Notes: generated from the sequence alone by a model not told the origin. DNA of 64,000 nt from Lysinibacter cavernae (GCF_011758565.1 NZ_JAAMOX010000003.1:124001-188000); one strand, 5' to 3'. Counted from the first letter of the stretch, positions 44,681 through 53,617 are shown. Made by a program: numbers and translations.

Positions 44681-45518
44681 AGTCCCCGTCTACCTGCGTC
44701 TTACCGAACCAGTCCGTGAAGTAGTTATAAAAGTTGCGGTTTCCATATGACGAACAAGCGTTATTAGCCGCTCCGTATCCGGCATCCAAAGCTGCCTTGT
44801 TCGGCTGATATGGCGTGTAGTAATAGAGACCAGCAGTGGCCTTGTTCTTGATGAGTACCGGGGTCGAGCCGCACGCAGCGTTCGGGTGATATCCGACGTT
44901 GCTGTATTTGCCGACTGGAAACCAGGTAAAAGTCGCAGCAGTACCTGGAGGGTTTGTATAACGTTTGAATTGCCATGCCGACATGTAAACCTGATTAAAG
45001 AAGCCGTAGTACTGGGTATCGCAGACAGACGTATCTGGGCAGGCGAATCCCATGGCAATCGTGTATCTATCAGCGGTGGGAGCAGTAGCGGTGACGAGCC
45101 CCTGTTCCTTCTGAAGAGTCACGAGGAGCACCTGGGGGTTGATGCCGCAAGCCTGTGCAACCTTATACAAAATGCGAGCAGTCGACTCGTTGGCTCCCCC
45201 CACGTATTGTTTGCACATCGCGTTGGCCGCAACCGTGTTTGACGTCTGTTTATACGATTTCAAACAGGTGTAGCCTGCTACGCACGTAGGAACTTTGCCG
45301 TTCATGAACGACTGAATTTGCGCTTCCGTCATTGCGCTGCCGTTAAAAAAGACCTCATCACTGATGATGTTGCCGGGGTCGAACCCGACCAGCGTCGCCT
45401 CTGCGGGATCCGCAGTGCTTGCGCTTCCGGCCGCGATCGCGCCAACAAAAAGCACCCCAACCAGAATCCGGGCGATCCAGGAAGTTCGTCTTTTCTTTTG
45501 CAAGCCGTCTAATCGCAT
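43392..45518 (-). CDS. Secreted muramidase-like protein with four C-terminal repeats
   Basis: The 708-residue protein has a signal peptide (RTSWIARILVGVLFVGAIAAG) and an N-terminal domain (about 45-280). SDEVFFNGSAMTEAQIQSFM opens it, and GINPQVLLVTLQKEQGLVTA resembles the catalytic-Glu helix of lysozyme-like folds. Four repeats of about 105 residues follow (about 285-708), each with VxGWAxDPDT, a P-I-x-x-H-x-Y strand, and a cysteine pair as in VCLYAINVGAGSNQLISC. The repeats may bind wall polysaccharide. It lies inside the polysaccharide locus, a suggestive place for a wall-remodelling or surface-display protein. Activity is inferred from fold-like pattern only. Confidence 0.7.
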   Translation of the reverse strand: MRLDGLQKKRRTSWIARILVGVLFVGAIAAGSASTADPAEATLVGFDPGNIISDEVFFNGSAMTEAQIQSFMNGKVPTCVAGYTCLKSYKQTSNTVAANAMCKQYVGGANESTARILYKVAQACGINPQVLLVTLQKEQGLVTATAPTADRYTIAMGFACPDTSVCDTQYYGFFNQVYMSAWQFKRYTNPPGTAATFTWFPVGKYSNVGYHPNAACGSTPVLIKNKATAGLYYYTPYQPNKAALDAGYGAANNACSSYGNRNFYNYFTDWFGKTQVDGDSPMGAVEAVTPTLNKATVTGWAFDPNTTGPIDVHMYIGGTYDSTGRWGGSTSAKLSNAYVQKNYPNMGANHGFSFTLSNITKAEQVCLYAINVGAGSNQLISCQSVGPRTGPPFGNYESLTRSGLTATAKGWAIDPDTAGPIQIHAYLNGVAGVGTWGGQTTANVNRPDVQRVYPEYGAGHGFVMNIGIRPGTTSVCLYTIDPQAVSNTFLGCKSVSTASGPPTGNFEAITPVPGGAIVKGWALDPDTVDPIDLHLYVDGNWGGVVKANTSRPDVGRAYPGYGNNHGFESTRTLSGGQHQVCVFGINVGGGSNQLLGCKTVNVPGGDPFGNYESATANGANATVNGWVIDPDVVAPIEVHAYVNGGWGGRFVANQNRNDVGRAYPAYGPAHGFSANIALKPGRNEICLYSINVGSGTTNPLMGCRVVNR

Positions 45519-45579
45519 AGGGTCAATGCTAAGCGATCAGCGGCTTATCGCGCTCCTGACACTTCGCCCGGACGAAGAA

Positions 45580-45607
45580 CCGACCGAGCCGACCGAGCAG
45601 CCGACCG
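45580..45607. repeat. Short direct repeats CCGACCGAG
   Basis: CCGACCGAG occurs twice in tandem (45580-45588, 45589-45597). After CAG a partial third copy, CCGACCG, follows at 45601-45607. It fills the gap between the glycosyltransferase stop and the muramidase-like gene. It may be a simple slippage product. Confidence 0.7.
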
Positions 45608-45608
45608 C

Positions 45609-48521
45609 CTATTTTCCTTCTGGGTTGCACAGGTAGGAGTAAATCCCTCCGAGCGCCGCGTCCCAATCAGAATGGTTCTTATCGATGGTATCCAATGCAC
45701 CCTTACTGAGCGAGGCGCGGAGCTCAGAATCTTCGATCAACCGACTCAAGTTGTAAACCATATCGTCAACAGATCGCATCGTAAGCGACGAGTTCTTGCC
45801 GTCATCGAAGATCCAAGTGAACCATTCGCTGTCTGGAGCGACCATGGGAACCCCACACGACATCAGTTCGAGCGGCAAGTATGAAGGATGCCTCGAAATC
45901 TGCATCGTAATTCCGATATCTGTATCCCGATAGTGCCGAGCGGTGGCCCGATAATCCATTAGTCCAAGGTCAAGGAAGTTTGCGGTTGGCGGCAAATACC
46001 GAGCACCCGCGACAATGACCTTGACCCGGTCACCGTATTCTTCTTTCACCCGGCTCAGGGCGGCATAGACCAATTCCCAACAGTTTCGGAAGTGGTCGCG
46101 TGCGTACGCAAAAATCGTAACTGGGTCTTCATCCGTTTTCACACGGCGGCCCTCTGGGTGGTAAATCGTTCTGTCAACGGCAGGCACAAAGGCAACGCCT
46201 TTGCCGTTGTATTCCTCGGTATAGACCTTGTGCATGCTTGTTGTGTTGCACAAACCGTACAAGCCAAGGCGGTATGACTCCTCCGCCATCGCAAACATGG
46301 AGCTCGCCGGATAGAACTCGGGTTCATAATCCTGAACAAGGTAAAAACGCCGCTTGATGTCCTTCGCCTTTGCCACATGAATTGCGGTCAGCCACAGCGT
46401 CGCAACAGCTGCATCCGCTGCGGGAACCCGGGCAAGTTCCTCGTCAGTACCGTTGTAAAACGCGACAGAGCAGTTCGTTCCAAGACCAGCAAACGCTGCG
46501 TCAAGGGCGGTCCGCAAGAACAGTTCGTTAGGCTCACCGAGGACAACAAAGCGATTGTGAACGCCATGCTCGACAGATAGTTTATGCGCGAGACGGAATG
46601 CCGTATTGAGCCCACCAAAAAACGGCATATCAATTTCGGGAATAAACCAGTTGATCGTTTTGATCTCAAACGGCTCGGAGTGCTCGGCGTGGCTTGCATG
46701 TACTGCTGCAACGGTCTGTCGCGTGATCGATGCTGTAGAGCTCAAGGCGATGGCTTCTGCCGAGATTCCCATCGTCTGAGCCTGTTTCCGAATGGGACGC
46801 CCAAGCCCACGAAGTGCGAGATCGACGGGTTCTGGGTCATACTCGTAACGGAATTTTGGTGTCGAGGTTAGACGACAGACGTTTTCCGAAACGTATGGAT
46901 CACCCCGCTGCAACCACGGGTAATAACGCCAGTAGCTCGCATAGAGATCCTTTTCAGGCACCGTCGAACCTCGGGTGAGCGATTCATAATGGCGCACCAG
47001 GTCAAAAGGAATGACAACATTTCTTCGTCCCTTAATGACCTGGTCAAGACCAAGAACAACGTCACTTCCCATCAGAATGAAACGCTCGTCAAGACCTCCG
47101 ACTTCGTCAAAATCTTCGCGGCGAAGGGCAACGCATGCACCAGTTGTGGCAAGTGAGTTGCGGTACCAGTCCGTTGGTCCGATAAGAGTTTCGCTGTGTG
47201 GTTCCATGCCGGCAAACAGGTTGTCGGCAAAGCCACCCGGCCCGATCATGACCCCGGCGTGCTGAATGAGCCCATGTCCCTCGCGCATTTGGAGGCCGAC
47301 GCTGCCGACTCCGTCTCGCAAGAGATGTCCGACGATCTGACGTAGCCAGGAGGGATCAACAATCTCCGTGTCGTCGTTAAGAAACAGAATTACTTCCCCG
47401 CGACCGCTTGCCGCACCGAAGTTGTTGACTCTGCTGTAATTGAAGGGCTGCTCGGTCCACCATTTAACGGATGCGTCAAGACCGTCAAGCTGCTCCGAGT
47501 ACCAATCGTTGTTCTCATCTGACTCACCGCCGTTATCCACCACAACAAGTTCGATGTCGGGATAGTCCGTCTTGCGAAGGCTCGGGAGCAGGCGAAGGAG
47601 ATTTTGGCGCGAGTGCCGCGTCGGAACGACGATAGATACAGATGGTAAAACTGATGGCTCTGGGAGCACACGGAGAACAGCACCAGCAACACTCACGGAG
47701 CTCTCTTCACCGTGTGCTTTGAGTACTGCTTTCACCATTGAGGCGTCATCAGCGGTGAGCCGAGCCGCTGGTGATTCAGGCTCTGAGAGGAGCACCTTCG
47801 GAAGATGGGTAGAGGAGTGCCCCTCCAAGCTGAGTTCAAGAAGAAGCTTCCAGCGGTCTCTGGCAGCAAACGTCTTAATTGGATGGGCTGCAAAAACCGA
47901 CCGGTTAAAAGCAACAGCTGCACCAACGTAGTTGGCACCAAGCAACATCTCCGGTGACCATTGTGGCCGGAAGAAGGGCTGCACTCGTTTGCCCTTTGCC
48001 GTCACCTGATCGGAGTCAAACGTAATCAGTTTTGCTTCGGGGTCGATGGAATATGCCACCGCTATCTCACGAAGAGCGTCGCTCCTGAGCACCGAACCTG
48101 CATCAAGAACAAGTACAAAATCAGCGGCAGAATCGATCTGCTGCGGGTCAATCTCGGAGACAACGTTAGCTTCTGTGACGCGGACTGAGGTGAATCCCTC
48201 AGCCGCATCAATAATTGATCTCCTCGTCGTATCGACCAGTGACAGAGAAGCAGCATCCGTCAAGACGACAATTTGGAACGAGACGTCAACCGTCGCTTTT
48301 GGAAGCACCTGGCCAATTCGTATTTCCTGTTGGAGCCAATCTTCATAATCGTCTAGCCCGGTTTTACTCGGGTTCGTGCGTTCGAGGTTGATACCCGTTT
48401 GCCGATAAGTGACCGGCATGTGCCGAACACCGCGGTATACGGCTCCCACGGAACGACGAGCTTTCGACTCTGGAGGGAGAACGCCTCGAAGTTGGTGAAC
48501 AATTCTCTTAGGCAAAGACAA
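45609..48521 (-). CDS. Large glycosyltransferase with GT2 and WsaF-like GT4 domains
   Basis: The 970-residue protein looks three-part. Residues about 80-270 form a GT-A-like region without an obvious metal motif. About 293-530 is a full GT2 domain: VSIVVPTRHSRQNLLRLL, ELVVVDNGGESDEN, GEVILFLNDDTEIVD and GACVALRREDFDEVGGLD. About 620-965 matches the rhamnosyltransferase WsaF type: INWFIPEIDMPFFGGLNTAF, RRFYLVQDYEPEFYP and HPSYLPLELMSCGVPMV. WsaF makes beta-1,3-rhamnose bonds, so with the rml genes a rhamnan-like backbone is plausible. The start is ATG 48521. It is divergent from the GT gene at 48711. Confidence 0.87.
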   Translation of the reverse strand: MSLPKRIVHQLRGVLPPESKARRSVGAVYRGVRHMPVTYRQTGINLERTNPSKTGLDDYEDWLQQEIRIGQVLPKATVDVSFQIVVLTDAASLSLVDTTRRSIIDAAEGFTSVRVTEANVVSEIDPQQIDSAADFVLVLDAGSVLRSDALREIAVAYSIDPEAKLITFDSDQVTAKGKRVQPFFRPQWSPEMLLGANYVGAAVAFNRSVFAAHPIKTFAARDRWKLLLELSLEGHSSTHLPKVLLSEPESPAARLTADDASMVKAVLKAHGEESSVSVAGAVLRVLPEPSVLPSVSIVVPTRHSRQNLLRLLPSLRKTDYPDIELVVVDNGGESDENNDWYSEQLDGLDASVKWWTEQPFNYSRVNNFGAASGRGEVILFLNDDTEIVDPSWLRQIVGHLLRDGVGSVGLQMREGHGLIQHAGVMIGPGGFADNLFAGMEPHSETLIGPTDWYRNSLATTGACVALRREDFDEVGGLDERFILMGSDVVLGLDQVIKGRRNVVIPFDLVRHYESLTRGSTVPEKDLYASYWRYYPWLQRGDPYVSENVCRLTSTPKFRYEYDPEPVDLALRGLGRPIRKQAQTMGISAEAIALSSTASITRQTVAAVHASHAEHSEPFEIKTINWFIPEIDMPFFGGLNTAFRLAHKLSVEHGVHNRFVVLGEPNELFLRTALDAAFAGLGTNCSVAFYNGTDEELARVPAADAAVATLWLTAIHVAKAKDIKRRFYLVQDYEPEFYPASSMFAMAEESYRLGLYGLCNTTSMHKVYTEEYNGKGVAFVPAVDRTIYHPEGRRVKTDEDPVTIFAYARDHFRNCWELVYAALSRVKEEYGDRVKVIVAGARYLPPTANFLDLGLMDYRATARHYRDTDIGITMQISRHPSYLPLELMSCGVPMVAPDSEWFTWIFDDGKNSSLTMRSVDDMVYNLSRLIEDSELRASLSKGALDTIDKNHSDWDAALGGIYSYLCNPEGK

Positions 48522-48710
48522 AAGAGTCAGCCCCTTCTCGCACGATTATGGCAGTCGTTGGAAATCAAAACATATGGACGAGCGCTTTCGCACAAAATAT
48601 GCTTTTGCGCGGCGCGTCGATACGATTGTAACAATGCTTCTTCTTTGTGAAGCTGTATAAAGTCTGGTGCCAGCTACCGGTTCCGATCAGTGCAAGGATC
48701 TTCTTCAGAA

Positions 48711-49796
48711 ATGAAACTCGTTATGACGCTAATGGTCCGCGACGAGGCGGACATCATCGAAGCGATGATTACGCATCACCAGCGCCAGGGTGTCGATTTG
48801 ATCGTGGCAACGGACAACGGTTCAGTCGACGGCACCCGAGAAATTCTAGAAAAATACGCAGCACTCGGGTTTGTTGACCTCCGCCACGATCCCCTCCATC
48901 GTAAGCAACAATCAAAAGTTGTGACACAAATGGCTCGGGATGCTGCGACAATTCATGGAGCAACTTGGGTTATTAATGCTGACGCCGATGAGTTCTGGAT
49001 GCCGGTTGACCGAAAGCTAACGCTCAAAGAAGCATTCGAGCACATCCCGACAGAACTCAAGTCGTTTGGGGTTCATGTTGTCGATATGACAGGCTTACCG
49101 GCTTCGTCCGGCTCGGGGCTCCACCGACTTGTATATCGCGACCTCCGCAGCAATCAAGAACTCGCCAAGGTAGGGATGCTTGCGCATTCAAGTCCGAATG
49201 CCGTTCATATCGCAGATCCCAATGTGGAAGTTGTGCAAGGTAACCACATGGTGAGCCTTGAGTCTCAAGGAGAGCCCTCGGCCGAGTTTGCCGTTGAAGT
49301 GCTTCATTTCCCATGGCGTTCCTGGGCCCAGTTCGAGCAGAAGGTACGGAACGCTGGCAAAGCGTACGAGGAAAATCCGGATCTCATGCCAAGCCCAAAT
49401 CACCATGGTATGCGCGACTACCGCAGGTTGAACGAGGGCACGTTACCTGCCCACTATCTGGCACGATCATTGACAGAGACGTCGCTTCAGGAACTCGTCA
49501 CGAGCGGCCACATCATTCGGGATACTGTACTCGCAGACCGTTTGAACGACCCCATTCCCGACACCGACGTTGAAGCCCTGGCAGAAATTCTCCCAGCGGC
49601 GAGCACAACCCTCGTTTTCCAACTTTCTGTTGCTGAAGAGCGAATTAACGACTATGAACGTCGACTGCACGAGGCAAACAGGCGATTCCAGGATCAGTCG
49701 AAGTCACTTGAGGCCACGATGAGGGATAATGTTGCACTTCGCAATCGTAGAGTCGTGCGGTTAGCTGACAAAGTCCGAGCGCTCTTTCGACGATAG
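48711..49796 (+). CDS. Glycosyltransferase family 2-like protein
   Basis: The 361-residue protein begins MKLVMTLMVRDEADIIEAMI and has VDLIVATDNGSVDGTREIL and ATWVINADADEFWMPVD (a DADEF metal motif), the pattern of GT2/GT92-like enzymes. HGMRDYRRLNEGTLPAHYL closes the acceptor domain, and a C-terminal coiled coil (about 300-350) follows. ATG at 48711 was chosen; AAGGAT is rather far upstream, and GTG at 48690 is an alternative. A -10-like TATAAA lies at 48656-48661. It is divergent from the large GT gene. Confidence 0.82.
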   Translation: MKLVMTLMVRDEADIIEAMITHHQRQGVDLIVATDNGSVDGTREILEKYAALGFVDLRHDPLHRKQQSKVVTQMARDAATIHGATWVINADADEFWMPVDRKLTLKEAFEHIPTELKSFGVHVVDMTGLPASSGSGLHRLVYRDLRSNQELAKVGMLAHSSPNAVHIADPNVEVVQGNHMVSLESQGEPSAEFAVEVLHFPWRSWAQFEQKVRNAGKAYEENPDLMPSPNHHGMRDYRRLNEGTLPAHYLARSLTETSLQELVTSGHIIRDTVLADRLNDPIPDTDVEALAEILPAASTTLVFQLSVAEERINDYERRLHEANRRFQDQSKSLEATMRDNVALRNRRVVRLADKVRALFRR

Positions 49797-49853
49797 CCGC
49801 GGACGGTAGTCATTCGCCCTAATATCGGCGATACCGACAGCGCTGGCGACCGG

Positions 49854-50423
49854 CTAGCCGACTGAAATACTACTCACGACTGAGCCCGAAACGTCAGCAT
49901 CACTGAATGACATCTTAACGTCCCAGCTTCCTGTGGCACCTCCGGGAATAACAACAGAGAGCCCTGGGCAATAGGTCACTTGTGCATCCGCAACCCCTGG
50001 AGCGTCAACGGCCACAACGTTGTCTCCCTGCGAAACGGTGAGAGTGCAGGTACCGTTCTGGGTGACCCTGTCAGTGACCATAGCGGTCGACGAAATCTGC
50101 GAGAGAGTTGGATCGAATCCGATATTAATGAACAGCAATTTGAGTTGGCTACCCTCAACTTGAATTGACGGAGGGAGCCCAGGCTGCTCAGATGGGTCAG
50201 TTGCTGGCTCGGTTGAACTCGGAGCAGAAGTTGGTGTTGGTGTTGGCGTTGCGTTCATCGTTGGCTTTGCTGTCGGCTCAGTCGAGGGCGTGGGCGACGA
50301 CGATGTGGAACCTTGTTTTGTAGGCACAGCGGGGATGTCTTCAGAAGCACAGCCGCTCAGGGCTGAAATCGTCACGAGAAGTCCAGCAGCTAGGGCAACT
50401 GTTTTGGAAGGAAAGGCGTTCAA
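49854..50423 (-). CDS. Lipoprotein with Pro/Thr-rich linker and beta-domain
   Basis: From the TTG at 50423 the product is 189 residues: NAFPSKTVALAAGLL, a hydrophobic core and lipobox ALSGC, a clear lipoprotein signal. A linker of about 50 residues rich in Pro, Thr and Ser follows (TPTPTPTSAPSSTEPATD). The last 95 residues look like a beta-sandwich with a possible disulfide (GTCTLTV and VTYCPGL). The open frame goes to 50675, but those codons would push the signal far from the N-terminus. It is divergent from the ABC exporter permease. Function is unknown; a surface or export accessory role is possible. Confidence 0.65.
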   Translation of the reverse strand: MNAFPSKTVALAAGLLVTISALSGCASEDIPAVPTKQGSTSSSPTPSTEPTAKPTMNATPTPTPTSAPSSTEPATDPSEQPGLPPSIQVEGSQLKLLFINIGFDPTLSQISSTAMVTDRVTQNGTCTLTVSQGDNVVAVDAPGVADAQVTYCPGLSVVIPGGATGSWDVKMSFSDADVSGSVVSSISVG

Positions 50424-50611
50424 TGACGGCCGCTCACTTTCATGATCTGAGGGTCGAGCGGTAGAAGCTCGAGTGATTCCCTCATAAGCGTAACCTGTAA
50501 AATTGATTCGTCGCGAAGGCATCCCAGCAAGAATCAAGCCAGAGAAGACTAGACTGATCACTTGTCCGCAGCCGGAACGTATCTGCGTCTGCATTATTAC
50601 TGAAGGAAGAG

Positions 50612-51511
50612 ATGACTCCCGAAGAACGTATGTCGTCCCTGCAAGCACTGCCATTCGAAACGATAGGTTCGTCAACCCAGGGCGTTCGGGGCTTTTGGTC
50701 GCAGACGAAACTTATAATCCGGCACAAAGAGATGCTGTCTCTCTTTGTACGGCGGGATTTGAAATCGCGATACAAAGACAGCGCCCTAGGTTTTTTCTGG
50801 ACGCTCGTACGACCGCTTACTCAGCTTTTCATTTACTACGTTGTTCTTGGAAAGTTTCTCGGCGCCGAACGCGGGCTGCCCGAGTTCGCTATCTACATTT
50901 TTACCGGTCTGACGATTTACACCCTATTTTCTGAGATTGTCATGGGTGGTACTGGCTCTATCATCGCTAACGCGGGTCTCGTCAAAAAAGTGTACCTACC
51001 TCGGGAGCTTTTTCCGCTGGCCGGCATTGGCGCTGCGCTCTTCAACTTTGTAATTCAGCTGCTCATCTTGCTTGCGGCCACACTCATTATTGGCAGCTTC
51101 CCCATCTCGCCAAACTTCATCTATTTTGTACCATCGGTCCTCGTCATTCTCTTGTTCGCTACAGCTCTGTCGCTGCTCCTCTCCGCGGTGAACGTCTATC
51201 TGCGTGATGTTCAGTATCTGGTGGAAGTTGTTTTGATGGTTCTTATGTGGGCGTCACCCATTCTCTACGGTTGGAAACACGTAAAAAACGTACTCGGCGA
51301 GGGGTTCCTACTCGACCTCTACACGAACAATCCGGTAACACTAGCCGTGCTCGGATTCCAACAAGCAATGTGGACAGCCGGAAGCGATCAGCCGGTCCCT
51401 GATAATCTCATGGGCCGTCTGCTCATAGCTGCTGCAATCGGCGCAATATGCGTGTACTTCGCGCAACGTGTGTTCGCCAAGCTGCAGGGCAATTTCGCCC
51501 AAATGCTCTAA
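50612..51511 (+). CDS. ABC-2 type polysaccharide export permease (Wzm/TagG-like)
   Basis: The 299-residue permease has an amphipathic start and FVRRDLKSRYKDSALGFFWTLVRP, the hallmark of Wzm/TagG-type exporters. Six membrane segments follow, with VYLRDVQYLVEVVLMVLMWASP near the end. It moves finished lipid-linked polysaccharide across the membrane together with the next gene's ATPase. The ATG at 50612 follows GAAGGAAGAG. The spacing to the ATPase gene is 56 bases on the same strand. Its presence with a flippase gene in the same locus suggests two polymers or two export routes. Confidence 0.92.
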   Translation: MTPEERMSSLQALPFETIGSSTQGVRGFWSQTKLIIRHKEMLSLFVRRDLKSRYKDSALGFFWTLVRPLTQLFIYYVVLGKFLGAERGLPEFAIYIFTGLTIYTLFSEIVMGGTGSIIANAGLVKKVYLPRELFPLAGIGAALFNFVIQLLILLAATLIIGSFPISPNFIYFVPSVLVILLFATALSLLLSAVNVYLRDVQYLVEVVLMVLMWASPILYGWKHVKNVLGEGFLLDLYTNNPVTLAVLGFQQAMWTAGSDQPVPDNLMGRLLIAAAIGAICVYFAQRVFAKLQGNFAQML

Positions 51512-51567
51512 GCCCACGCGGCTTCCCATCATCATTCACCACCACATAAGATCGGCCTATCTACGAA

Positions 51568-52806
51568 ATGGAAGAAATGTCTGAGTCAACAGGTGCTCCG
51601 ACGGTTGTCTCCGTTGAGTCTGTTTCAAAACGCTTTGTCATCCGCAAAGACAACTCGCTTAAAGAGCGAATGGTCAATATCGGCCGCGGCCGCAAGCACA
51701 AAGAAGATTTCTGGGCTCTTGACGATGTCTCAGTAGAGGTCAGGGCTGGATCAACGATTGGCCTCATCGGCCATAACGGGTCAGGCAAAAGCACGCTGCT
51801 CAAGGTGATAGGTGGCATCATCGATCCGACGAGCGGCCAAGTACGTCGTCGCGGTCGTATGGCGGCCCTGCTTGAGTTAGGTGCTGGGTTTCATCCTGAC
51901 CTCACCGGTCGAGAGAACGTCTATCTCAACGCTGCAATTCTCGGACTCAGCAAAGAAGAGACTGACGCTCAGTTTGATAACATCGTTGACTTTTCTGGTA
52001 TCTCAGATTTCATTGATACCCAGGTGAAGTTCTATTCATCCGGAATGTATGTTCGTCTTGCGTTCTCTGTCGCAATTCATACCGACCCTGACATCTTGCT
52101 CGTTGATGAGGTCCTTGCTGTCGGAGATGAGGCATTCCAACGTAAGTGCATGGACAAAATCAAGTCTTTCCAGAGCGAAGGTCGAACCATCATCCTTGTG
52201 ACCCACAACCTGGGTCAGGTTGTTGAGCTCTGCGATCACGCAGTTCTACTCAATAAAGGTTCGCTCGTGTATCAGGGCGATGCGCGTGAAGCTGTTGCAC
52301 AGTTCAGAGACATCCTGGAAGAGCGACGCATCGATGACCAGGCCCATCAGGAAGAGCGCCGCGCAGGAAGGATTTCCAGCGAGACGCAAGAACCACCATT
52401 CCGAGTGACAGCTGTTGCCTCACCCATTGGGCAGTCCGACGATGTGCCCCTTGAACCGGGTGAGTCGTTGTCCATCCAGATCACTGTAGATTCGCGCGAG
52501 TCTATCGACGCTTGGAATTGCGCAATTCAAATTGATAACACTCTCGGTCAAGCTGTCTTCGGCACGACAAGCAAGCGACTCGGCATTACTCCTTCTCCGC
52601 TCGTTGGCAAACGAGTCGTGGAGTTCCAGCTCAAGGACTGCCAATTTGGTGAGGGAAAGTTCTTTGTCAATATTTCAATCATGACGCCAAACGGTGAACA
52701 TCTCTATGATTTGCCTCAAGCCTGCTCGTTCAACACCCGAACTCCTGAAGATTCCCGAGGTTCAATCTACATCTCACCCGAGTTCATCGAGCACAGCGTG
52801 GCCTAA
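51568..52806 (+). CDS. Polysaccharide export ATPase with C-terminal substrate-recognition domain (Wzt-like)
   Basis: The 412-residue protein has an ABC ATPase (about 10-260): FWALDDVSVEV, Walker A GHNGSGKST (68-76), signature YSSGMYVRLAFS and Walker B ILLVDEVLAVGD (176-187). Residues about 270-412 form an extra domain like that of Wzt, which recognises the polymer's end group in E. coli O9a. So export may depend on a terminal modification here too. ATG at 51568 is used; ATG 51577 is possible. The stop overlaps the convergent GT2 gene by four bases. Confidence 0.9.
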   Translation: MEEMSESTGAPTVVSVESVSKRFVIRKDNSLKERMVNIGRGRKHKEDFWALDDVSVEVRAGSTIGLIGHNGSGKSTLLKVIGGIIDPTSGQVRRRGRMAALLELGAGFHPDLTGRENVYLNAAILGLSKEETDAQFDNIVDFSGISDFIDTQVKFYSSGMYVRLAFSVAIHTDPDILLVDEVLAVGDEAFQRKCMDKIKSFQSEGRTIILVTHNLGQVVELCDHAVLLNKGSLVYQGDAREAVAQFRDILEERRIDDQAHQEERRAGRISSETQEPPFRVTAVASPIGQSDDVPLEPGESLSIQITVDSRESIDAWNCAIQIDNTLGQAVFGTTSKRLGITPSPLVGKRVVEFQLKDCQFGEGKFFVNISIMTPNGEHLYDLPQACSFNTRTPEDSRGSIYISPEFIEHSVA

Positions 52807-53606
52807 TGCAACGGGGTGTGGCGCTGTGAAGCCAACCATCTAAAGAACTCAGGTTTCAGACCTGCGAGCTGGTGGTTCTGGTTGGTTTCGTCCATCACAA
52901 ACTCGATGGCGGTATCAAGTTTATGGAGCGGCCATCCTTTGCGACGTGCGTAATCGGATAGCCAGAGGTCCTCGATAAACCAGTATCGGGTCGGCAGGCC
53001 GGAGAAGAAATCACTCTCAAGGAAGAGACTCCTATCAATTACCATTCCACCGGTACCAACGTAGTCTGCCGCTTCACCACAAACTACCGGTTCTCGTTGA
53101 AAGTAATCTTCAAGGATCCGCCATGCCCACCAGCCCGACACTGACTTGTGCCGGTACGAACGAACACAATCAGCCACAAAGCGAGGGCCAACGTCTTGGT
53201 CATCGTCCAGAAACACGACAGGGCCTGCGCCATTCTCACGAGCAAGAGCTCGTGCAACATAGAAACGCCCCATTCCTCCAGCGTTGACCGGTGATTGAAC
53301 AAGATCGACTTGTCTCAGTGAACCAACAGGGTGAAACGACTTGATAGCTTCAACGTAGAAGGTGCGATCAGGCTTACAGTTGTTCCACAACACCAACCGC
53401 ACACCATTCGGATCATCCTGAGCGTCAAGCATTTCGAGAATGTGCTGAATGCGGCTAGGCCGATTCCACAAACACATAACGATCGTCGTCACTTCGTCTG
53501 AGACCGCACGTTCGATGAGTGTGTTCTGACGAAATCGGCCACGCGGGAACGCCCAACGTAATAGAACAGGACGCACTATCCGCGCTACGGTTTGCCGTGC
53601 GGTCAT
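52803..53606 (-). CDS. Glycosyltransferase family 2-like protein
   Basis: The 267-residue enzyme has VTTIVMCLWNRPSRIQHIL, VRLVLWNNCKPDRTFYVE and GPVVFLDDDQDVGPRFV, where the DDD run replaces the usual DxD. SDFFSGLPTRYWFIEDLWLSD is the likely acceptor-side motif. It resembles GT-A enzymes of unknown donor rather than the common rhamnosyltransferases. The ATG/GTG at 53606 lies 11 bases after the rmlA stop on the same strand, so rmlC, rmlA and this gene form one leftward operon. Confidence 0.8.
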   Translation of the reverse strand: MTARQTVARIVRPVLLRWAFPRGRFRQNTLIERAVSDEVTTIVMCLWNRPSRIQHILEMLDAQDDPNGVRLVLWNNCKPDRTFYVEAIKSFHPVGSLRQVDLVQSPVNAGGMGRFYVARALARENGAGPVVFLDDDQDVGPRFVADCVRSYRHKSVSGWWAWRILEDYFQREPVVCGEAADYVGTGGMVIDRSLFLESDFFSGLPTRYWFIEDLWLSDYARRKGWPLHKLDTAIEFVMDETNQNHQLAGLKPEFFRWLASQRHTPLH

Positions 53607-53617
53607 GGTTGGAACAA

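Noticed and set aside
48625-48635. ATTGTAACAAT palindrome as operator
   Set aside because: Eleven bases with one central base can occur by chance; no regulator or promoter pair supports it.
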